From Perkinsus marinus ATCC 50983 (taxonomy: Eukaryota > Perkinsozoa > Perkinsida > Perkinsidae), in NCBI RefSeq assembly GCF_000006405.1, contig NW_003213081.1, forward strand, positions 32,498 to 91,550: DNA of 59,053 bases, written 5' to 3'. A program made the position numbers and the translations under genes. The notes beneath the pieces were generated by a model. That model saw only the letters and a list, made by a program, of their open reading frames with translations. It ran no database searches and had not been told where the DNA came from. How positions within the stretch are numbered: the stretch's first letter is position 1; the number at the start of each line of letters is the position of its first letter. Shown in pieces: positions 47,788 to 56,821 of this stretch.

Positions 47788-48285
47788 TTAGAGGGTCGTC
47801 TTATCCCTGAGCATAGCAAAGTCTCTTCTACCACGTTCCATCTCTTCCGGACTTCCCCACGGTTTTGGACTCGTCTCCACCTCTGGATCTTCTCTCACCT
47901 GGGGCCTCCTTCGGCTGAGTGTGGGGACATAGTTCATCCATAAGAAGTCGAAACTTCCTTCTGGGGTCTTCAAAGTGACCTTACGGTTCGTAGGGCCAAT
48001 CGATAGCCTCAGCTCCTCTGGCCACACTTCATGGTTGGCCTCATCCCATAGCATGATGTCACCACTCGGTGTAGGAGTATACCTCCATATGTGATACATG
48101 GCGTCAGGCATGGGACTCCCACCGTTAGGACTTTCCACGAAGTACACGTGAGTAGCGTTGAAGCCGATGTAACAGCCAAAGAAGAGACCACTCTTGGAAC
48201 GGTAGGAGCCAACGACCTTGGGAGTGAGCAAGCTGAGGGTGGTGGTAAAGAGAAGGGGAATGACGACTAGGAGGGGCTTGCACAT
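47788..48285 (-). CDS. Secreted protein, 165 aa
   Basis: The ATG at 48285 starts MCKPLLVVIPLLFTTTLSLL, a clear signal peptide. Then VGSYRSKSGLFFGCYIGFNA, THVYFVESPNGGSPMPDAMY, GDIMLWDEANHEVWPEELRL, RKVTLKTPEGSFDFLWMNYV and a charged tail. The frame extends further upstream (to 48366), but that part is a 61-bp GT..AG intron (48313-48373) in the leader, so the later ATG is preferred. The family is not recognised; an export or surface role is likely. Confidence 0.7.
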   Translation of the reverse strand: MCKPLLVVIPLLFTTTLSLLTPKVVGSYRSKSGLFFGCYIGFNATHVYFVESPNGGSPMPDAMYHIWRYTPTPSGDIMLWDEANHEVWPEELRLSIGPTNRKVTLKTPEGSFDFLWMNYVPTLSRRRPQVREDPEVETSPKPWGSPEEMERGRRDFAMLRDKTTL

Positions 48286-48312
48286 TTGTGGACTAAGACG
48301 GGGAAATGGAGA

Positions 48313-48373
48313 CTGTAGACAGATGGTGAAGTTAGCGTTGAGGAAATGCAAGAGAGCAAGATTCACTACTCAC
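48313..48373 (-). other. 5'-leader intron carrying shared intron core
   Basis: Opens GTGAGTAG and closes CTGTCTACAG on the minus strand. Its + strand contains CGTTGAGGAAATGCAAGA followed by GAGCAAGATT (48336-48363), nearly identical to parts of introns at 39572-39620 and 45441-45496 in unrelated genes. Confidence 0.65.
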
Positions 48374-48904
48374 CACGAGAAAATTGCATGTCCGTTAAGA
48401 ATGTTAAGTAACGCAGAATTAGAGATCAATCAGCTCATCGAATCGGGGTCACTAAGTTTAGTGACAAGAAATAGTGATCTAGGACACCAAGTTTAGTGAC
48501 AGCGTCTGTTTGTGCCACGGAAGACCCTAGCATTAGTAAATGTGATTGCCAACTATTATCGGCTGTAAGTGGAGGCATGATAAGTACTCTATGCTCCTCA
48601 AAGACTCATACGTGTAGCTCTCGAAGAGATCCAGTTTGGTGATAGAAGTGGCGAAGGAGTGGTAGGCTGGGTGCAAGGGGTTTGTAATATTCAATACGGT
48701 GCATCGTCATCATCATCTACCATGGAGATGTCCCGCCCTTCCGTAAATGTAAAGTAAATAAAACCGCATCGAATATCTTGGAGTGCCTCAAGCCCATACG
48801 TGGACTTACTAGGCATCGGTGAAAAATGCCAATTTTGTAGGCGTCCTTCGAGTGGAATGCTTCTCCTCGAAAGGAGGCTCTGCACATAGCATCAGGGTTG
48901 GGGG

Positions 48905-49050
48905 GAATATATCTGTTCGCTTTCCTCAGCTCAGGAGTTTTCTCACTAGTTATAGGAGCCCACTTATGAATTCGAGTAAAATATACAGAAACCAGTGAAA
49001 ATTTCCTTGGAATTTTCATATCGTCCATGTGCATATTTTTCCACACTGCG
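48905..49050 (-). repeat. Dispersed ~150-bp element, copy 5
   Basis: Reverse-orientation copy starting ATATCTGTTCGCTTTCCTCA, with GAGTTTTCTCACTAGTTATA, ATACAGAAACC, TTGGAATTTTCATATCGTCC, and ending ATGTGCATATTTTTCC. It lies 37 bp before the MINDY start codon, so it may be in a leader intron. Confidence 0.65.
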
Positions 49051-49086
49051 TAGCGTCCTCTGTTCCCTCCTAGTGTAGTTTATTTG

Positions 49087-50492
49087 ATGTCTACTAACCC
49101 AACACGACCCCAGGCCACCTCCTTCGAAGAGACCGAGCAGAGCGTCCCAGTAGAGGCCCCAGTCAATGCCCCTCCAGTGGAAGGTAACACTATGGCCGCC
49201 CAGCTTGGATCCCCTGAGCGGCCAGTCCCAGCTGTGGTAGTGGCTCAAGGGATACCCTTACCAGGCCAAGAGGAGGCCCTCCCTCAACAGCAAGAGGTAG
49301 GCACAGCTAGATGGACGTATTAATCATTGTGGTGACAGCAGGCTGTAGTAGTGGAGGACACCACCATCCCTATACCCAAACACTATCGTATCAAACATAC
49401 GGAGTTCCTCGGCTCTGAACGCTCATTTCTCCTACAAAGTGAGAATGGTCCTTGCCCCCTCCTAGCCGTGGCTAATGTACTACTACTACTGGTAGTGCTA
49501 TTGTAATATGGGGTTGTGGTGGTATTAGGTACTACTCCTTCGTAATGAGCTACAACTACACAAGGACATGAGCTCAATCAGCTTTGATGATCTCGTCAGT
49601 AGAATCGCCAATGTAATGTTCGATAGTAATCAGGATGGAGGAGATGTGGCTAAGGGTAATATTTACTGGGAAGGGGTATAAATCTTAGCGGAGCGAAGCT
49701 GTTGTTGGTGTGATAGGTCTGGAAGATGCGGTAACACTTTTGCCCAATCTGAACGAAGGTCTAGATGTGAATGTGAAATTCGGCTCTTGTGATGGTTTCG
49801 AGTTCACCCCCGAGCTGAGCGTCTTCGATCTCCTCGATATCACTCTGGTCCATGGTTGGGTTGTCAGCAAAGACGACTTGTCAGCTTATCCCATCCTTGG
49901 GCCCCTCAGCTACAACCAGGCAATAGAGAAAGTGGTGGCCTTCAACGAGTTGCAGTCACGGGCATTACAAGGAGAGGAGGAAGAGGCCCCAGTTGATCCC
50001 GGCACCTACGAGGATGGTCTTGCTGTTAGTCAGTGGCTCGAAGAGAACAAGTCTCAGATGACCTATGATGGTCTAAGTCAAATCATGGATCGCCTGAAGG
50101 ACAACGAGTTGGCGGTAGTGTTCAGGAACAACCATTTTGTGACGGTCTTCAAGCCTAGTCCTGGTGAAAATGGAGAAACGCACTTGTACGCTTTAGCGAC
50201 TGATATCGGCTTTGGGAGTAGCTCGATAGTGTGGGAGCGTATCGATACTTTGGATGGTGACACGCTGTACTACGATGCGGACTTCCACAGAGCGAGCGGA
50301 CAGTCCCCAGCATCTAGACAAGCCTTGGACAAAGCAGATGATGACCCGGACTATCTCCTGGCGTTGAGTTTGCAGATGGATGATGACGAGAGGGCGCGGA
50401 GGCAACCACAGGCTCGAGTGGTGACTGAGGGAAATCAACAACAACAGCACGAGGGAAGGCGTCGGAAGAGGAAGTTCTGCGTTATAATGTGA
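49087..50492 (+). CDS. MINDY-type K48 deubiquitinase with CaaX end
   Basis: Exons 49087-49296, 49342 to about 49473, about 49532-49669 and 49717-50492. The catalytic core is clear: KHTEFLGSERSFLLQSENGP, then CPLLAVANVLLLRNEL (catalytic Cys in NGPCPLLA), DLLDITLVHGWVV, YDGLSQIMDRLKDNELAVVF, and RNNHFVTVFK (catalytic His). These match MINDY-1/2 (FAM63), which trims long K48-linked ubiquitin chains. The N-terminal 80 residues are Pro/Gln-rich. A UIM-like acidic stretch (DDDPDYLLALSLQMDDDE) follows the core. The C-terminus is polybasic and ends KFCVIM, a CaaX prenylation motif, pointing to membrane attachment. One intron contains the 12-mer motif. Confidence 0.92.
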
Positions 50493-50670
50493 GAGCCTTC
50501 CCAGTTTTGTATATGACTACGACGAGCCTGTTAGTGTACAGCTGCTTACAGTAGGTTGTTAATACTATTGCTCTTCTTCTAAACTCAGCTTCTTACTCAC
50601 CTCACTCTGTTGTGTTTACTAGTGGTTACGGACGACCTAGATCGACGAGTAGTTTTTAAACCGCTATATG

Positions 50671-53600
50671 CAGTATCTCCTTGGTCGGCGACGTGGGAGT
50701 AGTGATAGCGTCTCCTCTACTGGAAGTACCTGTGGGAGGCTAGTCGCTCGCAGGTGCTTCCTGTTCAGGCGGCGACGGCGGCGAGTCGATAGAGTCGGCA
50801 GGTTTTGTCGCTGCTGCCATACACCCAGGTTTGGAGTACATTAGTAATCTCTCGTCATTGAATAGAACTCTCCTACTCCTTGACCCACCGGGGAAGAGCG
50901 GTTCTCTGACGGGTAGGCTGCCGTGGTAGGTTAGCAACTTGAATGATGGTGTGACTGTTGTAGTGGAAGGAGGAGGAGGAGGTAGTGGTAGGAGTACGAC
51001 GATTGATGCGGCGACTGTGAGTCGGGCGTGCGCGCCTCACATCCGAGTGGCCGCCATCAAGCAGCTACCAGAGACTTGCTATAATGTTGGATACGATGAT
51101 GCAACAGAGTAGTTACGGTGGGCTCGCCGCCGATGGTCATGGTGGCAGAAATGTTATGAAAGGGTTCTAGCTTGGTTACATTTGAGGATAGTAATATTCA
51201 AGGCTCATTAGCCCAGTAGGTAGAGTGCGCGGCTTTCAATTGGAAGGTTGGAGGTTCAAACCTATCGTGTTGGACAATATTTAACCCGACTCACATCACA
51301 GTCGATACACTTCAGATACATCCTCCCCCTAGTGCTTGCACGCCTACCCACAGACCCCGACCCGTCAGTGAGGCAGGCCCTCCTCGACACCCTCGGCGAG
51401 CTTGCTGCGTTCCTTATCTTGTCCGACCCAGAGGAAGGGTCACCTCTACTGCCTCATGCACCGTTGATCCCCTAACATAGGTATGCTACCGTCGTCAACA
51501 ACCTATTCCCATTGGTTACGAATATCCTTGTAAATGACAAGTCAAACGAGGTGAACTACCACTCCAACAGGACTTCGTATTTCCGATCGACAGGTCCGCG
51601 CACATGCGGCATCTGCAATGGCAACTTTGGCTGCACATATGAGGGCTCGTGACCACGGGGAAACAGTAGCCCACTGAAGTTGGCTTTGGAAGCATTGATC
51701 CATTCCAGGTTCTCTCGACACTACTTCGGTTGTCCCAAACCCCAGCAGATTTCACAGCATCAGGAACCTTAGGGGACGATGAGAGGGAAAGTGAGTTCAC
51801 TCGTTGGTCTTAGATCTCATATTTAACTTCACAGGTAGCGGGAATTCCTTCGGTACTGTAGCAACAGCTGCGGTTCAGCTGATGGGTCAACTGTCCCCCA
51901 CCCTGGGGCCCGACATATGCTCACAGTAACGCAGTGGTCGTCAACTCTACTCAGTGTGGGGGGAGACAATTCTGAGAAAATCTTGGGAAATTCTTATTAG
52001 TTCCTGCACACATCTACCTGAATTCTATAGTTAGTGAGGAAACTCCTAGACTCAGCCGAGGATAGCGAACATATATTCATACTCCAACACTGCCTCGACT
52101 ATGCAGGTACATTGTCGCACAACTGAACTCACTCACAGAGGAGCGCAGTCCCAAAATACGGCGAACAGTTGCGGCTGCTATGGCAGAAGTTGCCGCTGTG
52201 AGCGTTGGAAACTCGCCCCTGGGTTGAATGGTTTTTTTCAGGTTGTCGGGCCGAGTTTGACTCTATCAAAATTATATCCGTTTTACGTCCAACTCACTCA
52301 TGATTCTCATTGGGCTGTGCGGAAGAGCGCTATCGATTCGATGCATTTATTTTTAATAGAACTTGTCAAAGGCGACGATGAACGTAACGCGAGGTAAGCA
52401 TCTCCCCAGTGTGGTAGAATTGATTCGAACCTTAGCCCGAGGGATTCGGCCGTTTCCGAACTCCTTAGCGCAATGGCTGCTGCTCTCGTCACTGACACCA
52501 GCTGGTGGGTGCGGAAGAGTGCCATGCTCAAAGTTGGCTATGTGAGCAACGAGTTACTTCATCTCCCACGTAAGGTCAGTGTAGGTGATCGCATCCTGCG
52601 GCCCCTGTACGAGCCACTCCTCGATCTTCAATTCTGTGGAGCCCCTCTTGGTGCAGTTCGCCGACTTTATCCTCTCACATGCTTCTAATTTATCACAGAT
52701 GTCAAGCCGGGTAATTCTTTATAACTTCGACGTCACTGAAGATGAAGATCTCTTCAGGAATCATCTAGGAGTAGCAAGGGGACCTACAACAACAACACCA
52801 GTGGTGAATCGCTCGGTGGAGCCGAACTGAGCAGAGAAGTTCTCTACCACTGCTCCTTCACATTTGCTGGTAACGCCTCCCCTCAGCCCAGCATTGATTA
52901 TAACCATCAGGTGTCGCTCGAAGCGCCTTTTCCAGTGGGGTTGAATTCGGCCCAATCTGGTCCCAGCGACTGCAGAAGCCCTTCTTATCGCTATTACACT
53001 GTAGCGAATCTAAAGTTCGGTAAGTTGCTGGTGCAGTATGTCTTTGATCTGTAGCCTCTCAGACGACCTCTCATCGCCTCCGTCCACGTCCTCGTCTCCA
53101 CATGTGGTAAGCATTGTGAGGAAGTATTCGAGGACTGCGCTCTTGCTGTGGTTCAAATACTAGCCTCTCCCCAAGCTGTAAGTTACTCTGAGAAAATATG
53201 CAAATGCTCGACTACATGTATTGGCGATAATATGAAAATTCTGAGGAAGTTCTGGTGAATTCTTTCTGTTTTCTGTACACTTCTGCCATGATTCGTATAT
53301 GAACTTGTATAATTAGAGAGGAAACTCCCGAGCTCAGCTGAGGACAGCGAACGAATACACTGGTGTACATCGTCTCACTTCTCCCCTACCATCTTTTCGT
53401 CAACTCTTCCGCAGAACGCAGTAGAAGCGAATTCTTGTCCGTTGCCTTCAGCTAACTGAGGAGCGTATCCTAGTACTTCGTAATGCAGTCGAAGATGTTT
53501 TCCGTCGACTAGGCCCAGGATCCGTGCTAAGGTAGGGGCCTCCTCATCTCCCTAAGGCGCTCTTGAGCTCCACTCAGAAGTCGCATACTGCGGATCCTGA

Positions 53601-54923
53601 CGATGTTGGCCTCATCCCAGTCGGCGACTACTTCTCGGGTCAGCCGCTCAGCAAGCCTGTCATCGCTATCGAGTCGAGGTGATGATGATAATGGGAATAT
53701 AACAGTTACCGACACCACGGGATGGAGGGAGAAACGAGAGCTAGCGAGAGTTGCTGGAAAGTTGGTATGATAGTACATTCGAATACATACCTTCCATGAA
53801 TATTCTCAAGTTCTCCCTATTGGATGAAGACGAAGTTGAAGCCTCTGAAGACTCCCCCATCAACGAGGGCTCCATAGGCAGTTTAGTAGCACTCTGGCTC
53901 GTATTGCTCTCGGCCACTACTCCTACTATAAGTGAACGTCACTGAATAGGCTCAGGGGAGATTCCTCCCAGGTCTAGCAGCGGCAAGCTCGGCGCCTCAA
54001 CTTTTCCGATGTCGACGCGTCGGCCCCGAGATGAAGCATCGCATCGTAGCATATTTGGTATGTTATCTCTACTCTGGCTCGGGCCACATACTAATCTCAG
54101 GTTAAGACCTACGCTTGTTCGGAATGCTATAGTAGACGACGGGTCCTTGTTGAGGTGGCCAAAGAGGTGATGATCGTCATCTGCCTCCGATCGGTTCATC
54201 TCTATGACAGGTTTTGTTGTCGTCCCGCAGTGGGGGTGTTCGAGACGAAGGAAGTCTGCGATCTGAAGCTAGATACTTCCTGACTTTGCTAGCTCTGCTA
54301 GGTCTCGATGATTGTGTCCATGTACGCAGCTCCGTGGCTTCTGTCGGAGAGTTGTCGATTTCAGATAAGGCTAGCAGTGGTCTCCACCCTTCATCTCCTC
54401 AACCCTTTACCCGCTCATCCCCCTGAGAGCATAGAGACTCTGATAGAGACTTTGCGACAAGATGATGATAGAGAGGTCCGGACTGTCGCCAAGAGTGAAT
54501 AGTATTCTCCTCTGGACCTTGTCGAAGCGGTCTGCGTCAGGCATCCTCATCAGTACGCCTCGAAGGTCGTCCTCTTTTGACTGGGGGACCGACACCGAAT
54601 ATGAAGACCTTCCGTCTCCATCTACTGGCGACTACAGCGTCCATTGGGTTCTCTATGGCGGTGGGTTGATGATGTCGCCTTTGTGGATAGGATGTGTATT
54701 CTATTCAGATGACATAGGGACTGCCTTGTCTCCGTCATCGTCTTCGACCCGGCCGGTGCCTCCATGCAGTAGCAGCTGCAGTAGCCTGTCAGGTGTCGAT
54801 GGTGGGACTGGGAGTAGCGACGGGGCAGGCCATACTCTGCTAGAGGAGGTGGACGAGGAGCTCGCAGAGGCTCTTGCGGCTCGACAGAAAACGACTACGA
54901 CTGTTGGTAAGTATCAACCATAG
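50671..54923 (+). CDS. HEAT-repeat protein, PPP4R1-like
   Basis: Exons read LEYISNLSSLNRTLLLLDPP, HIRVAAIKQLPETCYNVG, LARLPTDPDPSVRQALLDTL, GELAAFLI, YPFYVQLTHDSHWAVRKSAI, AMAAALVTDTSWWVRKSAML and LIETLRQDDDREVRTVAKS, i.e. repeated HEAT units with the VRKSA pattern typical of phosphatase-4 regulatory subunit 1 and other PP2A-family scaffolds. The last exon is Ser/Gly-rich and acidic (LEEVDEELAEALAARQK), with stop at 54921-54923. The first exon(s) before about 50820 are doubtful (Arg-rich frame). Introns are longer than elsewhere: two hold dispersed elements (51955-52085, 53190-53357) and one a tRNA-like sequence (51203-51274). Several middle junctions are not resolved. Confidence 0.6.
51203..51274 (+). 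tRNA. tRNA-Glu(TTC)-like sequence in an intron
   Basis: 72 nt with a normal-looking D-arm (TAGCCCAGTAGGTAGAGTG), an anticodon loop CTTTCAA (anticodon TTC, with the usual T33 and A37), and a T-arm-like GGAGGTTCAAACCTATC. The acceptor stem and anticodon stem pair poorly, so it is probably a pseudogene or tRNA-derived repeat. It lies within a PPP4R1-like gene intron, on the gene's strand. Confidence 0.35.
51955..52085 (+). repeat. Dispersed ~150-bp element, copy 6, intronic
   Basis: Starts GTGGGGGGAGACAATTCTGA, with CTTGGGAAATTC, GTTAGTGAGGAAACTCCTAG and ends CAGCCGAGGATAGCGAACAT. In an intron of the PPP4R1-like gene, same orientation as the gene; the 5' part is diverged. Confidence 0.65.
53190..53357 (+). 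repeat. Dispersed ~150-bp element, copy 7, intronic
   Basis: Starts GAGAAAATATGCAAATGCTC, with GATAATATGAAAATTC, TTTCTGTACACTTCTG, TTAGAGAGGAAACTCCCGAG and ends CTCAGCTGAGGACAGCGAAC. It follows a GTAAGT donor directly, in the same orientation as the PPP4R1-like gene. Confidence 0.7.
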
Positions 54924-55099
54924 CGTTCGAGTAACTCAAGAAGTCAACCGCAAGTCAATCAACGGAAGGGTGGACCATCAGGCCGATTGTGATTCAGCGA
55001 TGGACTCTATCAAACACTTCCGCTCAGCGGCGTTCGGCACAGTACTTAAATGGTATGCATACTATCGAAACATGATACCAAACTCACGTTATAGAAGCG

Positions 55100-55605
55100 A
55101 TGTCTTCGAGCTCTGATGCCACGATCAACGTCCACATCATATTACTTACAGATACCATACGACACGACACGCCTCGGTCGACCCCTGGGCAAGCATCCCC
55201 GAGTATAAGTCGCTCATTCTACATAGGGGGGGAGGACGCTGAGGATGAGAGAGTCGACGATGCAGTGGACTTCCCTCTTGAGGATTACCGGCAAATGAAC
55301 GACGATGTGGGTGGCATACCGCGGAGCCTTCAAGCACAGGGTCAATTCAAAATCAATTTGAATCACTTGAATAAACCGTATTGATAACAGTCAATCATCA
55401 CAGCATTCTTATGGCGCAGGAAAATCCAAAGCTATGTGTAGAGAGCCGCATTCACCTTCGGCGTGTTCAGATTACTCGACTGCCCCTGGCTCCGGAGACC
55501 CTCACTATTCAGAACGACAGCATAGAGGATGTGTTCGACCAGACAGATTGGACAACAGCCACCCTCTCGCCGAAATCGCGAGGCGTTAGTTTTGACGAAG
55601 GATGA
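55100..55605 (+). CDS. Hypothetical acidic protein
   Basis: Two frames follow each other: MSSSSDATINVHIILL .. SFYIGGEDAEDERVDDAVDF .. DYRQMNDDVGGIPRS (from 55100) and PKLCVESRIHLRRVQITRLP .. NDSIEDVFDQTDWTTATLSP (to 55605). Short introns probably link them. It may continue into the hydrophobic frame at 55630. No family recognised. Confidence 0.4.
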
Positions 55606-55629
55606 CGCCGTTCATCCGTTAATCACCTT

Positions 55630-55941
55630 TTGTCTTGTGCTTGCCATATTGTATTCTCATTGAAGGTTGACTTTCAGAGATTATTCTGTCTTGGGTTGAT
55701 CATAGTGTTCGTCTTGGATTCGTCCACGTTCAGCGGGATAATAGTGATGGTGTGTGTATTCAACCACTTAGCTCAGAGACTCATTGCTGCCTTATCCGGC
55801 TTTGTTCGCGACCGGGCAAATAGTTGCACTCATGCCACTCATCGAGTGGGTAAGTTTGTGTCTTTTTGTTTCGACCTCATCCGTATAACATCATCTGTGC
55901 ACAATGCGAGTAGGAACAGGCGAGGATTCTACTGTCATTAA
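55630..55941 (+). CDS. Possible membrane exon
   Basis: The frame RLFCLGLIIVFVLDSSTFSG then IIVMVCVFNHLAQRLIAAL is strongly hydrophobic and looks like one or two membrane spans, followed by FVRDRANSC. No convincing ATG in context; likely an exon of the preceding gene after an intron ending TTGAAG. Confidence 0.35.
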   Translation: MSCACHIVFSLKVDFQRLFCLGLIIVFVLDSSTFSGIIVMVCVFNHLAQRLIAALSGFVRDRANSCTHATHRVGKFVSFCFDLIRITSSVHNASRNRRGFYCH

Positions 55942-56818
55942 TATTAGGGAAGGCTGGCCATTCAGCATGGTGATCTCCTATACTACTTTTGGCGCCCTCG
56001 AACTAATAACACCAGTATAGCGAATTGATATCAACAGGATGTAAGACATGTATAACACGAGTTTATTGCTTGCTATGGGATGGTAAAATGACGATACCGC
56101 ATGTGGTGTTGATGGACACTGTAGACGGCCGATTTCCCTCGGAGACCTACAGTGCACTGCATAAACAGTACGAGTCCTTACGTAACCCACCATGGCAGTT
56201 TGCTTTAGCGCATCCGAGGCATGGGACTCCCTCCCATCGGGCATACAGGAGGTGTGATAGATGACACGCTGGAAGGTCGTCCCGCCGAATGCCAAGTTAC
56301 GCTCTGCTTCGCTCCGCTGAACTTTCCTCAACTCTTCGATCGAGACCCTCGGTAAGCCTGCGACTAGCATTGTTGGAAGATTAGCCGTATTAGCTACTAA
56401 GTGAAGCGGGGTCGGGCTGACTGCGGGCTCGGCAAGGCCCTCTGATAGAGTAACTCGCATACTCTCCCGAGTCCTGGGCCCGACCAGCAAAGTGACCCAC
56501 TCGGGAGTATGGGGGTTTGATGAAGGCCCAGCTATCAGGAGTTGGCATCAAAGAAGTGCTATTTTACAGGGAAAACAAGAGTCGCCATTCTACTTTGATT
56601 AACCAACACAATTGCCAAGGAATAGAATCACGGTTGAACGCCATGCGTTGAAACATCGGCGGAGCGACGCGGAATATACTTCTATAGACTAGTTTGATGA
56701 ACCAGATAGGCTAAGCGGACTTTCATACGACGATGTGTGGTAGGATTATATGATGGTGAAACGTGAGAAGCAATTGGTGGGGACACGACGGTAACGGAAA
56801 TGTACAGACAATCTCGAA
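55942..56818. other. Mostly unassigned region
   Basis: The + frame at 56064-56264 (LLWDGKMTIPHVVLMDTVDG .. YESLRNPPWQFALAHP) has protein-like composition but no partners. One exact copy of the 12-mer (56304) and a near copy (56655) lie here. No gene called. Confidence 0.3.
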
Positions 56819-56821
56819 TTA

